Shown piece after piece: positions 10,101-17,957 of a stretch of 30,651 nucleotides of DNA (within the stretch, counting starts at the first letter, position 1; every line of letters starts with the position of its first letter). The notes beneath the pieces are model-generated. The model had not been told where the DNA came from and ran no database searches. It saw only the letters and a program-made list of their open reading frames with translations. Made by a program: the position numbers and the translations under genes. Source of the DNA: JAEUIG01 sp046349775 (lineage in GTDB: Bacteria > Planctomycetota > Planctomycetia > Planctomycetales > Planctomycetaceae). The stretch lies in NCBI GenBank assembly GCA_046349775.1, contig JAXMBS010000067.1:1-30651 (forward strand), given 5' to 3'.

Positions 10101-12965
10101 GCCAACAATCACGCGCCCGTCGGTCGTGACGATCTGCACCGCGGCATACTGGTCGCTGATGACCTTGTCGGGATTCGTCACGGCCTCCAGCAGGTCGCGC
10201 CGGCTGAACCGTCCGGCGAGGCCGGTCAGATCGGGCCCCATGGCGCCCCCCTCGTTGTCGTATCGATGGCAGGCAAAGCACTTCGCGATGCCGAACATCT
10301 CGCGGCCACGCTCGAAATTGCGATCGTGCAGACCAGTCGCGAGCAGCGCCTCCAATTCTTCCAGTGTCCACTCCTTGACCGTCTCCCGCGGCGGCCCGAC
10401 CGTGACGAGACGCTGCGGCGTCTCCGGCCCCTTGCTGATGATCGCCGCGAATTTCGTCTTCTGCTCGTCGCTCAGGAGCGCAACCGCGTTCTGCTTGAGC
10501 TCGTCGATGAACATCGTGAAGTTCGCGCCGCCGCGATAGCCGAGCGCCTTCGGGAACCAGTTCAGGTACTGCTCGAACAGCGGATCGGTCCAGCCGGCGT
10601 GCAGAAACCGCAGCGGCATCGCGTAGTCGATCTGCTCCTCCTGCGACGGTGCGGCCGCCAGCAATTCGACGATCTTCGAGGCCGCGGTCGGCGACTGCAG
10701 CCAGACGAGCAGCCGCGACAGTTCCGCATCCAGCCGGTGCTCGCGCGTCGGGAAGACGCCGTCAAACTTCGCGATCAGATGCTGGCGACCGGCATCGTCC
10801 GGCGGGCCCATCCGCGCCAGCGCGACGGTGTAGACCCTGAGCCATTCCAGCCGCTGCTCGTCGTTGAGCTGCTTCCAGTCGAGCCGATCCAGCGCAACCA
10901 GGAGCTTGCCCTTCAGATCGGCGTTAACGTCCGACAGGTCGACCGGCGTCTTGTAATCCGGCATGACCGGGTCGTGGACGTCATTGCGCAGCGCCTTCGC
11001 GCGCGGCTGCTGCCGAGCGAGCGCGAGGAGCGCGGCCAACGATCGCTCGGTGTCGGTTTCCGCGATGGCTTTCTCGGCCCACTGCGCGACCGGCTGATGC
11101 TCGATCGCAATCCGCGCGGCATAGCGGATGAAGCGGTCGCTGCTGCCGAGATGCGGCCACGCATGGTCGACCGCACCGTCGCAAGGACGGTGCAGCGCTT
11201 CCAGTTCCTGCCGCAACGCCCGCTGCGTGGCCGCCTTCGCCGCAGTCTCCGCCGCGATGACGGGCGTGGTCGTCTTTGCCGGCTCGCCTCCGACGTACGT
11301 GACTCGATACAGACCGGACTGGACTTTCCGGCCGCCGATCGTGAAGTACAGGGCACCGTCCTTCGGGCCGACGGCAATGTCCGTCAGGGGCAGCGGCGTG
11401 CCGGTCAAGAACTCCTCCAATGTGCCGCCGTAGCTCGCGCCGGTGGGCGTGAGATGTGCTGCATACAGCTTTCCGTAGCTCCAGTCGCACAGGAACAGCG
11501 CGTTCTGATACTTCTCCGGGAACTTTGCGCCGTATCCGAAGCAGATGCCTGTCGGCGACCCCGGTCCGACATCCACCGCCGCCGGCAGACTGTCAAAGTA
11601 GTACGCCGGCCACTTGGCACTGCCGTTCCGCCAGCCATACTCCGAACCGCTGACGACGTGGTTCACGCGCGTCGGCCGGTACCACGGGCAGTTGATATCC
11701 CACTCCATGTCGGAATCAAACGTGAACAGTTCACCGTCCTTGTTGAACGCCGCGTCGAACTCGTTCCGGTAGCCGGTCGAAATCAGCTCCCACGTTTTGC
11801 CTTCGGGATCGGTCTTGGCGACAAATCCGCCCGGCGCCGGAACGCCCTTCATGAAGCCGCGACCGTACAGTCGCGGAATGAGGAAGTCTTCGTCCCAAAC
11901 CTGCGGCACGCGCGATCCGGTGACCTCGCCGCGCTTCGTCGCATTGCCGCAGACGATGACCAGCGACTGGCGGTCGGGCGTGAGCAGAACGGCGTGCGGT
12001 CCATGCTCGCCGGACCCGTCGATCGCTCGCAGCTTCGTCACCTTGTCGAGCTCGCCGTCACCGTCGGAATCAGTGATCCGGTACAGCCCGCTGTCCGCGA
12101 CGCTCCGTTCATTCACCACCACATACAGACTGTCAAACGCCCACAGCAGTCCATGAGCGCCGCCGATCGTCAGCGGCAATGACTCGATCTTCGCGCCGGC
12201 GCTGGTCCCCAGCGGCGGCGAAGTGACACGATAGAGTCCCCCGTATTGATCCGAGACGATCAGGCGTCCCTGGGGATCAAAGCAGACGTTGACCCACGAT
12301 CCCTGCTGGTCCTGCGGCACTGAGTACAGCAGTTCGACCTGGAATCCGGGGAGAGCCTTGATCTGTGTGACCGGCGTGGCGACCGGGTCACGGACCTCGA
12401 TGGCTTTGGCGAGCTTGTCGGCGTTCAGCTCGGCCCACGTGCCGGCGCCGAGTGTCGCAACGGCCGTCGCGTTCTTCCAGCCAGCATCGTCGAACCCGGC
12501 TTGCGGCCATCCGTCCGGCGACTCCGCGGACGCCTTCCAGCTTTCATTGCTGACGATCATCGTCGTCTGGCCACCGGTGGTGATCTCCAGCTTGACGAGC
12601 ACACCTGCAGGGCCGTCGCCGTTGTGCGCGCGAACAGCCAGCACATTCGTCCCCGTCGCCAGGCGATCGGCGACATTTTTGTAAACCGGCCGCTGCCAGC
12701 CCTCCTGCTTGAGGACCGGCCGGCCGTTGAGCAGCACATCCGCCTTGTCGTCGCAGGCGATCGTCAGCCGGGTTTCCCCAACCGGCCCGGCGACATCGAA
12801 GGTCTTTCGAAAGACGACCGTCTGGTCCTTGGCCGGCTCCCCCTGCCAGATCCATTCCGGTGTGGTCGTTTCGGCGGCAAACACCCGTGCGGCCGAGATC
12901 ACCGCAGCCAGCGCAACGATGGTGCGAAGCCCAGTGGCAGAGAAAGTTCGAAGAGAGCAGCGCAT
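7173..12965 (-). CDS. Giant secreted fusion: dehydrogenase propeller, cytochrome c, two DUF1080 domains, PQQ-type propeller with EF-hands
   Basis: One uninterrupted 1930-residue frame. A Sec signal peptide (1-30, cleavage after RVFA) is followed by a beta-sandwich region (~35-170), then a planctomycete-type membrane-bound dehydrogenase propeller (TIGR02604-like, ~195-580; LPGFQVELLYSVP, GPHAVLLTPD, SPTGICFGYG). A helical HEAT-like stretch (~600-850) leads to a c-type haem domain (TIGR02603-like) with CFACH at ~893-897 and the distal GAMGPDLTGL. Two DUF1080 (3-keto-disaccharide hydrolase, concanavalin-like) domains follow at ~1055-1257 (FNSKDLTGWHG) and ~1275-1460 (FNGKDLSDWQG). Last is a PQQ-type propeller (~1468-1930; WPQFHGPRGGG) with two EF-hands inserted (DANKNGTIEEAE ~1732, DSNKDGSATEIEY ~1761). 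These modules are normally separate proteins. A role in extracytoplasmic sugar oxidation/cleavage passing electrons to the haem is inferred. Confidence 0.92.
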   Translation of the reverse strand: MRCSLRTFSATGLRTIVALAAVISAARVFAAETTTPEWIWQGEPAKDQTVVFRKTFDVAGPVGETRLTIACDDKADVLLNGRPVLKQEGWQRPVYKNVADRLATGTNVLAVRAHNGDGPAGVLVKLEITTGGQTTMIVSNESWKASAESPDGWPQAGFDDAGWKNATAVATLGAGTWAELNADKLAKAIEVRDPVATPVTQIKALPGFQVELLYSVPQDQQGSWVNVCFDPQGRLIVSDQYGGLYRVTSPPLGTSAGAKIESLPLTIGGAHGLLWAFDSLYVVVNERSVADSGLYRITDSDGDGELDKVTKLRAIDGSGEHGPHAVLLTPDRQSLVIVCGNATKRGEVTGSRVPQVWDEDFLIPRLYGRGFMKGVPAPGGFVAKTDPEGKTWELISTGYRNEFDAAFNKDGELFTFDSDMEWDINCPWYRPTRVNHVVSGSEYGWRNGSAKWPAYYFDSLPAAVDVGPGSPTGICFGYGAKFPEKYQNALFLCDWSYGKLYAAHLTPTGASYGGTLEEFLTGTPLPLTDIAVGPKDGALYFTIGGRKVQSGLYRVTYVGGEPAKTTTPVIAAETAAKAATQRALRQELEALHRPCDGAVDHAWPHLGSSDRFIRYAARIAIEHQPVAQWAEKAIAETDTERSLAALLALARQQPRAKALRNDVHDPVMPDYKTPVDLSDVNADLKGKLLVALDRLDWKQLNDEQRLEWLRVYTVALARMGPPDDAGRQHLIAKFDGVFPTREHRLDAELSRLLVWLQSPTAASKIVELLAAAPSQEEQIDYAMPLRFLHAGWTDPLFEQYLNWFPKALGYRGGANFTMFIDELKQNAVALLSDEQKTKFAAIISKGPETPQRLVTVGPPRETVKEWTLEELEALLATGLHDRNFERGREMFGIAKCFACHRYDNEGGAMGPDLTGLAGRFSRRDLLEAVTNPDKVISDQYAAVQIVTTDGRVIVGRIVNLGGDSFSVNTNMLDPNAQVDVDRKFIEEMQPSTVSMMPKGLFNTLHADEILDLMAYLLSRGNAKDPMFAQSGDAGTTLALAGAGDAAPTDSSKPPDGFRAIFNSKDLTGWHGMPHFDPRELAKLEPDARKAKIDEWTADAKQHWSVDNGELVNDGHGAYLTTDEEFGDYELLIDYKTVPLADSGIYLKWTPQVQIWDWREEGGKWKLGADKGSGALWNNHEGDPARFPTVLADKPFGEWNSFRILQLGARTSVWLNGKEVVHHGTLENFWDRKSPLFPKGQIQLQTHGGEIRWRNIFVREIGAEEANKLLTAQTGDGYKSIFNGKDLSDWQGAVDNYEVVDGNLRCKAGHGGELFTKEEYGDFQVRLEFKLPPGGNNGLIIRYPGKGQPHIDGMTELQVLDTEHEMYKKIDPRQAHGSVYGAIPAARGFLRPTGEWNFQEVTVKGHNITVELNGNVILNADCSQVKEFMGGYDHPGITRLKGYFGFAGHNDPVEFRRVEIRKLDEKQAAVWPQFHGPRGGGRPLADRPLPEKIDPSSNIVWKTPLPPGHSSPVIDGDRIYLTAEQGEHLVTMALDRRTGKVLWQREAPHKGLEAIHTIGSHAQSSCAVGSDAVVSFFGSSGLFCYSRDGEERWHLPMGPFKNEFGAGSSPVIVGDRVILCQDHDTSSFLAMYSLENGSTVWQIDRSEFPRNYCTPVIWEVDGTKQIVIAATLRVVGYDFDTGAELWTARGLARMVCSTPVIGDDGDLYLAGWSAGAEAGQRIVIAPFAEKLAEVDANKNGTIEEAELAGEKGSNLERRFSQFDSNKDGSATEIEYESYRSIFDKAQNVVMAIRPGGRGDISDSHVRWRHDRHVPFCASPVVANGVVFGVKDGGILTTLDSVTGKPVKTGRLSGNGNYYASPVVGDGRVFFLDQNGELSVVTATGEWEELQSADFGEPVYATPAIADGRMYLRTAGHLYCFGAADVTTARAE

Positions 12966-12988
12966 CGGCGATTCCTGAGGTGTGAGCG

Positions 12989-13313
12989 GTCAGCAGTCAG
13001 CTTTCAGCGGTCAGCAAGGGTGCCTCGCGCGACCCGGACGAACATTCCGCGATCGCATCTAAGCTGTTTTATCCGACCCGCCGACCGTGGAAAAGGCATC
13101 GCCCGATTGGACAACAGCCCATCACTTCGTGGCCTTAGTGGCCTTCTGTCAGTCCTTCTTTCGCTTCGTTCGACAGAATGTTTACAAAAGATCACGAAGG
13201 ACACGAAGACTGGCCGGTCGTCGTTTGTCAGCTGTGCGGCGTTGCGACCGGGCGGCCAGCATCCTGCGGGCTTGATAGGCTTGTTGGCTGACCGCTGAAA
13301 GCTGACGGCTGAC
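12989..13313. repeat. Inverted 27-bp repeats flanking a non-coding segment
   Basis: Two 27-bp arms, 12989-13015 and 13287-13313, are inverted copies with 26 of 27 positions matching. Each is built from GTCAGC-type hexamers around AGCTTTCAGCGG. They enclose about 270 bp containing further short repeated words (GGCCTTAGTGGCCTTC around 13130-13145; CACGAAGGACACGAAG at 13193-13208). There is no gene inside. The right arm lies within the tail of the broken Tat-protein reading frame, which therefore runs into repeat sequence. This looks like a small non-coding dispersed repeat. Confidence 0.7.
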
Positions 13314-14852
13314 AGCTTTGCTCGCCGCGCTGCCTTTGTGCGCAACGAGCGAGCTGTCTTGTCTCCAGACCCGCAGATTGAAGATCCCTGCCGCGAGATA
13401 GCGGTCCCGGAACTCCGGCGAAACGTGGTAGTAGTCCTCCAGTACGGCGGAGTTGAATTTGTAGTCAAAGTGCATCGCCGCTCTTGAGGAGTGCAACCAG
13501 GACGCGGGACGCGTCGATCAGCTGCTCGCCGCCAGCCCGCTTCAGCACGGCCAGCGATTGCTCGCGCCGCCGTGTTCCGATCGCCGCTGACATTGGCGAA
13601 GATCTCTTCGATCGCACCGGTGCCAGATTCCTTCGCCGGCTCGGCCGCCAGTTGCGTGATGTCCACGTCGGCGACGGAACCACGGTTCTTCATTGCCCGC
13701 GGGAAATGGCGGAATGAATGCCGTGTTCTGCAGTAGCAGCAATCGTCGCGTCATGTCGTCGCCGGCCGTATCGAAGGCGAATCGCAGCGCGTTCGTGCTG
13801 GTGAGGGCGTGCAGTGCCACGATCCCCCGTTGTCGCAGCAGCAGTTCACCGCCGGCGAGAAAGATCGCGTCCCACACCGACTGAGGGCTGACTCCCTGGT
13901 TAATCGTCTCTGTGACCACACGGCAGCATTCGTCCGACGTCGCGGTCCGGAACGCCATCAACAGCTCACGCGTCGCATCGGGTGACAGGACGCCGCTTGT
14001 CCAATCCTTGCGGAACGACGCGGCCAGGCTCTGGTTGTTCTTCCACGGACGATCCGCATCGAGGTCGCTGGTCGCAGGATTGGGATCGTTCTGGTGATTC
14101 TGTAATGCGTACGCCAGCGACCGGATCACCGGCTCGGCGTGTTCCCAGCCAATGACGTTGAGCGTCCGATAACTGTTGGAGACGTAAATCGCCTTGTGGC
14201 CAATCGAGCGGAAATCCCGCGCCCCGAACCGGAACAACTGCTCGAACACCGCCCCCGCTCCGGCGCTGCGGGCGAACCCGGCTGCGGCCGCATCGGCGGC
14301 CGCTTCATCCCAGTCGTTCATCGCCTGCCCAAACTGAGCGGCCGCGCGGTCCGGTTTCGGCACGGCCGACTCGTTCACGGCCGGCATCGTCCAGTCCCCT
14401 TCCTCGACGTCCTGCTGCTGCGTCGCTTTGAAGTAATCCAGCGACCAGAAGATCGGCAGCCAGCGGAGTTCGTCCGGAGACGCCAGGCTGGCAAGATGCG
14501 CCGCATTCACCGCCAGCACGCCGTGGAACTTGAACCCGACGGCCGGCCGTGGCTGAATGTTCCGAATCCCCGCCAGGAACAAGGCCGCCAGCAGATGCTG
14601 ATAAGACAGGCCTTTGCGAATTCGCTGCCCCACAACTTCGAGCAGTTCAGCTCGCGGCGTCCGCTCCAGCAATTCGACGAGCGGCTCGATCTCCGGGCGG
14701 AAGCGCACGATATCGCGCGCGGAGACGTCCTCGGCTTTGAGAACCGGCAAGCTGCCGAAGTGATTCAGATCGGCGAGCCCCCAGGCAGCGAGCGCCGCAG
14801 AACCGCAACTGGAACGACGCAGAAATTCACGACGCGAAGAGCGGCGAGACAT
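13182..14852 (-). pseudogene. Tat-exported conserved protein, interrupted by three frameshifts
   Basis: A protein I cannot assign to a named family. It begins MSRRSSRREFLRRSS with a twin-arginine signal and a hydrophobic stretch (AALAAWGLADLN), then a helical domain (RKGLSYQHLLAALFLAGIRNIQP, VGFKFHGVLAVNAAHLASL). The frame from 14852 holds until about 13700 (AFIPPFP) and, read literally, ends at 13542 after unrelated sequence. The protein continues as RAMKNRGSVADVDITQ in a second frame, EQSLAVLKRAGGEQLIDASR in a third (from ~13570), and HFDYKFNSAVLEDYYHVSP back in the first (from ~13475). Each step equals one extra base, and the three together restore the frame. The downstream segments stay protein-like, so the breaks are recent or are sequence errors. 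The end at 13182 is the stop of the restored frame; the natural terminus is probably near 13330. Confidence 0.75.
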
Positions 14853-15029
14853 GGCAGCGATCCCTGAAGCGCGGAGGGAGACACAGCATGCCGCATTATA
14901 GCCTGCGAAGTGGTTCGGCGTCCCGTGCGATGGGACGGCAAATCAGACTCTTGACTCTCCCATCGGGAAATCCCGGTGCCGTGGGTACTGTCCTGACCTT
15001 GTGTCGATGGTGTGACCATCCGGTTGGGC

Positions 15030-15299
15030 CTATCGATCATCTCCAACACTAATGCTTCGGCCGTAGCAGAAGCAGAAATACCGACGATATGCCCAACCAC
15101 CCGGCAGCTCTGGGTGATTCGCGTAATAATCGCATGGCGCATAAGCCATGCTCATTGGTTGTTCGGCCGCCGGGAAAACACGATAGACCACCGCTAATGC
15201 AAACGGCGCACTCGCCATGTACCACACCAGCATCAGCATCACCACCGCCAGCGCCATCACGGCACGTCTGACGATCCTGCGGGGGCGGGGGAACGGCAT
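15030..15299 (-). CDS. Small single-pass membrane protein, hypothetical
   Basis: An 89-residue protein I do not recognise. It has a basic N-terminus (MPFPRPRRIVRRA) followed by one clear membrane segment (VMALAVVMLMLVWYMASAPFALAVVY, about 14-39) and a short polar, Tyr/Cys-containing tail. The positive-inside rule places the N-terminus in the cytoplasm. It is divergent from the PP2C phosphatase gene and upstream of the Tat-exported protein gene. Small proteins of this layout are frequent in Planctomycetota, but no function can be given. Confidence 0.5.
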   Translation of the reverse strand: MPFPRPRRIVRRAVMALAVVMLMLVWYMASAPFALAVVYRVFPAAEQPMSMAYAPCDYYANHPELPGGWAYRRYFCFCYGRSISVGDDR

Positions 15300-15499
15300 T
15301 TTCTCAGTGTACCGCTTCCTCAGCCCCTCCCAGGCCCGTTTTTCGGCCCTATTCCGAATGAGGTGTGCAATTTCGCCACACCACTCTATACTGAGGAATC
15401 ATTCGTCCGCAGTAGGCTGACGCCGGCAAGGGCCGCGCAGCGACTCTCGGCAATCCGCGACGGGGCGTGCCGTCGATCGTGTGGCGAGGCAAAGGCTCG

Positions 15500-16249
15500 A
15501 TGGCCGGCTACTCGGGGCTGAAATGGGGTGCGGTCAGCATCACCGGGAACTTCCGCGAAAACAACGAGGATCGATGTCACGTCGACCCGCTGGCGCGGTT
15601 CTTCCTGGTGGCTGACGGCATGGGAGGGCAATGCGCCGGCGAAAAAGCCAGCGAGCTCGCCATCGAGCTGATCTCCCAGCGGCTGTCGCAGTCCATCGAT
15701 TTTGAGCGTGACGACCAGACACGGGTCAGCGAAGCGCTCGACCGGGCCGTCGGCCACGCCAACTCCGAGATCATGGCGCTCGGTGAACTGGATCCCCAGT
15801 ATCACAATATGGGGACCACCATTACGTTCCTGCTGAAGGTGGGGAACCAGCTGTACGTCGGAGGCGTCGGGGACAGCCGCACCTATCTGCTGCGGAACGG
15901 CACTTTGCAGCAGCTCACCAAAGATCATTCGCTGACCCAGGCGCTGGTGGATGCCGGCACCATCACGCCGGAAGAGGCCGCCAATCACCGTTATCGCAAC
16001 GTGCTGTGGCGGTATCTGGGCACCAAGGAGGGGGGGGCGAAGGTCGAGCCGAAGGCGATCGCCCTGCAGGCCGGGGATCGATTCATGCTCTGCTCCGACG
16101 GCGTGTGCGACGGCGCCAACGACCCGGACATTGCCGATGTTCTCCGCTCGCAGGACGATCCGCAGCAGGCCGCCGATGCGCTGGTGCATCTCGCTCAGGA
16201 AGGGGGCTCGCGCGACAACATCACGTGCGTCGTCGTGCACGTTATCTAG
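15500..16249 (+). CDS. PP2C-family protein serine/threonine phosphatase
   Basis: A cytoplasmic PPM/PP2C phosphatase that removes phosphate from Ser/Thr using two metal ions; the natural counterpart of Hanks kinases such as the one at the left edge. All diagnostic motifs are present in order: NFRENNEDRCHVD, FLVADGMGG, MGTTITFLL, YVGGVGDSRTYLL, QQLTKDHSLTQ, FMLCSDGVCD and SRDNITCVVV. The domain fills the protein (about 249 residues), with no membrane or sensor domain. I chose the ATG at 15500 (MAGYSGLKWGAVS), which has AAAGG just upstream. A GTG at 15467 would add 11 residues. It is first in a run of plus-strand genes, 274 bp before the regulator gene. Confidence 0.93.
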   Translation: MAGYSGLKWGAVSITGNFRENNEDRCHVDPLARFFLVADGMGGQCAGEKASELAIELISQRLSQSIDFERDDQTRVSEALDRAVGHANSEIMALGELDPQYHNMGTTITFLLKVGNQLYVGGVGDSRTYLLRNGTLQQLTKDHSLTQALVDAGTITPEEAANHRYRNVLWRYLGTKEGGAKVEPKAIALQAGDRFMLCSDGVCDGANDPDIADVLRSQDDPQQAADALVHLAQEGGSRDNITCVVVHVI

Positions 16250-16523
16250 CAGTCGGACACGTGGCGCGTGGCCGGCACCAGAAACGTCTTTTGATTCGGA
16301 TTTATTCTTGCCAGCGGTCGTTCAGGTTCTTTACCGTGGCGCCTACGGCAAGGGCCATTCTCTAACCGCCACTCTTCTGAAGAATCTGTCATGCCCCCAA
16401 CCATTTTGAGTGTCCGTTGCGGACCCACTCCGTCCGCCCGGCAGCGTGCGCTCGTTCGTCCGGCGTCCAGACGGATGCCGGCCGGTGTTCTCTCTCCTTC
16501 CCTCTAGTCACTGACAAGACGTC

Positions 16524-16970
16524 ATGACGCAAATCACCAATGGCGTCGCGCCCACGGTCCGTATGGCCGGGCGCGTCGTAGTGCATTCACGCAGCCCGCA
16601 GTCGGGCGAGCAACTCCTTCAAGCCGTGTCGCGCCAGGGCTACGAAGCCCAGCGGGCCTCGGACCTCGACACCCTGCAGCAGTTGCTGGTGCAGGGGAAC
16701 GTCGCGGCGTGCGTGCTCGATGAGCCGCCGTCGCCGGAGTTCGTCGAGTCTCTCGGAGCCTGGATCCGCCAGCAGGGATTCGTGACGCAACTCGTGGTGC
16801 TGCCGGCCCTGTCGGCCCGCAACGCCCCGACGTCCGTGCGATTGCCGGCGGACGTTCTCGAGCCCCCGCACACGCCCGATCGGATCGGCCGCGCCTTGTT
16901 CGCCGCAGTCGGTCGCGCCCGGCTCTGGAGGAAAACCTCCAGCTCAAACAGGACCTCGACGGCAAGCTGA
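16524..16970 (+). CDS. Receiver-like N-terminal half of a degenerate sigma-54-type regulator
   Basis: A 148-residue frame. Its first ~115 residues have the alternating strand/helix pattern of a response-regulator receiver (RVVVHSRSPQSGEQLLQAVSRQGYEAQRA, AACVLDEPPSPEFVESLGAWIRQ, TQLVVLPALSA) but lack the acidic pocket and phospho-acceptor Asp of true receivers. The last residues (WRKTSSSNRTSTAS) are atypical. In the next frame the same DNA reads ENLQLKQDLDGKLMPDLVGH, a normal helical linker leading directly into the AAA+ domain. One added G near 16930 would join both parts into one ~460-residue NtrC-like protein. Alternatively the TGATG overlap at 16968-16972 couples translation of two separate proteins. 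I favour a single frameshifted gene. Confidence 0.7.
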   Translation: MTQITNGVAPTVRMAGRVVVHSRSPQSGEQLLQAVSRQGYEAQRASDLDTLQQLLVQGNVAACVLDEPPSPEFVESLGAWIRQQGFVTQLVVLPALSARNAPTSVRLPADVLEPPHTPDRIGRALFAAVGRARLWRKTSSSNRTSTAS

Positions 16971-17902
16971 TGCCCGATCTGGTCGGTCACAGCGCTGCGA
17001 TGCAGCGGCTCCGCACGGAGCTGCGGAACCTGGCCAACGATCAGCGGCCCGTACTCGTTACGGGCGAACCGGGTTCCGGGGTCACGTTTATCGCCCGTGC
17101 CGTTCACGGAGTTCGACAGGGAGATCGGCAATCCCTGATAACTGTGCGGTGCAGCGTTCTGTCGGCTGCAGCCGCCGAGGAAGCCCTGTTTGGCCGGGCC
17201 AGCGCCACTCCAGAAGAGTCGCGCGGCCGCGTGCTGACCGCCACCGGCGGCACGTTGTTGCTCGACGACGTCGATGCCCTGGCTGTCTCCGTGCAGGCTT
17301 CGCTGGCGTCGGCCTTGTCGAAATTGTCGGCGTCCGGCGGGTCGTCGCTGCAAGTGATCGCCACGACGCACGCAGATCTGCGCGTGAAGGTCGCCACAAG
17401 GGAATTCGACGTCAACCTGTTGTCGCAATTAACGGCGCACACCCTGTCCGTCCCGGCGCTTCGCGAGCGGCGTCCAGACATTGCTCCCCTCGCGGAGCAT
17501 TTTCTGGCGGAGCATGCGGCCCGTGAAGGTCTGCCCCCCAAGCAGCTGTCGACGGACTCGATCGCCTGCCTGAACGGGTATGCGTGGCCCGGCAACGTCC
17601 GCGAACTGGAGAACGTGATCTCCCGTTGTTGCACGCTCGACACAGGATCGGTCCTGACGGCGGCGATGATCAGCCCCTGGCTCGAAGGCGAGTGTGCGGC
17701 CGGCGCCGAAGTCTCCGGTCTGTCGCTCAGAGAAATGGAACGGAAGCTCATTGAAGCGACGTTCAACCGCTTCAGCGGCAATCGCGAACTGACAGCCCGG
17801 GCGCTGAAGATCGGGTTGCGCACGCTCTCCGGAAAACTGCGCGAGTACGGCTATCCCCCCCGCGGCGGGCCCGGCTCGAATCGACAGGTCCGCGCAGCCT
17901 GA
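16970..17902 (+). CDS. Degenerate sigma-54-type AAA+ regulator with Fis-like DNA-binding domain
   Basis: NtrC-family architecture: AAA+ domain at residues ~1-235, Fis-type helix-turn-helix at ~255-300. Well-kept parts are MPDLVGHSAAMQRLR, LRERRPDIAPLAEHFL and YAWPGNVRELENVISR, and the terminal SLREMERKLIEATFNRFSGN leading to a helix-turn-helix. The functional core is altered. Walker A reads GEPGSGVT (codons 17063-17086), with Val in place of the ATP-binding Lys. Walker B reads LLLDDVD, with Asp for Glu. The segment FGRASATPEESRGRV replaces the usual loop, so the sigma-54-contacting GAFTGA motif is missing. The protein is thus unlikely to hydrolyse ATP or open sigma-54 promoters in the usual way; it may act as a DNA-binding repressor or scaffold. 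It lies 55 bp upstream of the FliF-FliG-like gene, suggesting a shared operon. Confidence 0.85.
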   Translation: MPDLVGHSAAMQRLRTELRNLANDQRPVLVTGEPGSGVTFIARAVHGVRQGDRQSLITVRCSVLSAAAAEEALFGRASATPEESRGRVLTATGGTLLLDDVDALAVSVQASLASALSKLSASGGSSLQVIATTHADLRVKVATREFDVNLLSQLTAHTLSVPALRERRPDIAPLAEHFLAEHAAREGLPPKQLSTDSIACLNGYAWPGNVRELENVISRCCTLDTGSVLTAAMISPWLEGECAAGAEVSGLSLREMERKLIEATFNRFSGNRELTARALKIGLRTLSGKLREYGYPPRGGPGSNRQVRAA

Positions 17903-17957
17903 AACGAAACGGCAACCCGGGCGGCGATGCACGCCGCTCGGGAATCGTTTCGACGAC

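Noticed and set aside
8100..12182. Long plus-strand frames (604 and 743 codons) opposite the giant fusion gene
   Set aside because: They mirror the codons of the minus-strand gene, have low-complexity Arg/Leu/Val-rich translations and no recognisable motif.
14928..14965. Inverted repeat CGATGGGA / TCCCATCG as a terminator
   Set aside because: 8-bp arms with a 22-bp spacer and no T-run; too weak to call.
16970..17902. A functional sigma-54 activator (FleQ/FlrC type)
   Set aside because: The Walker A lysine and GAFTGA loop are both missing, so normal activation of sigma-54 polymerase is not supported.
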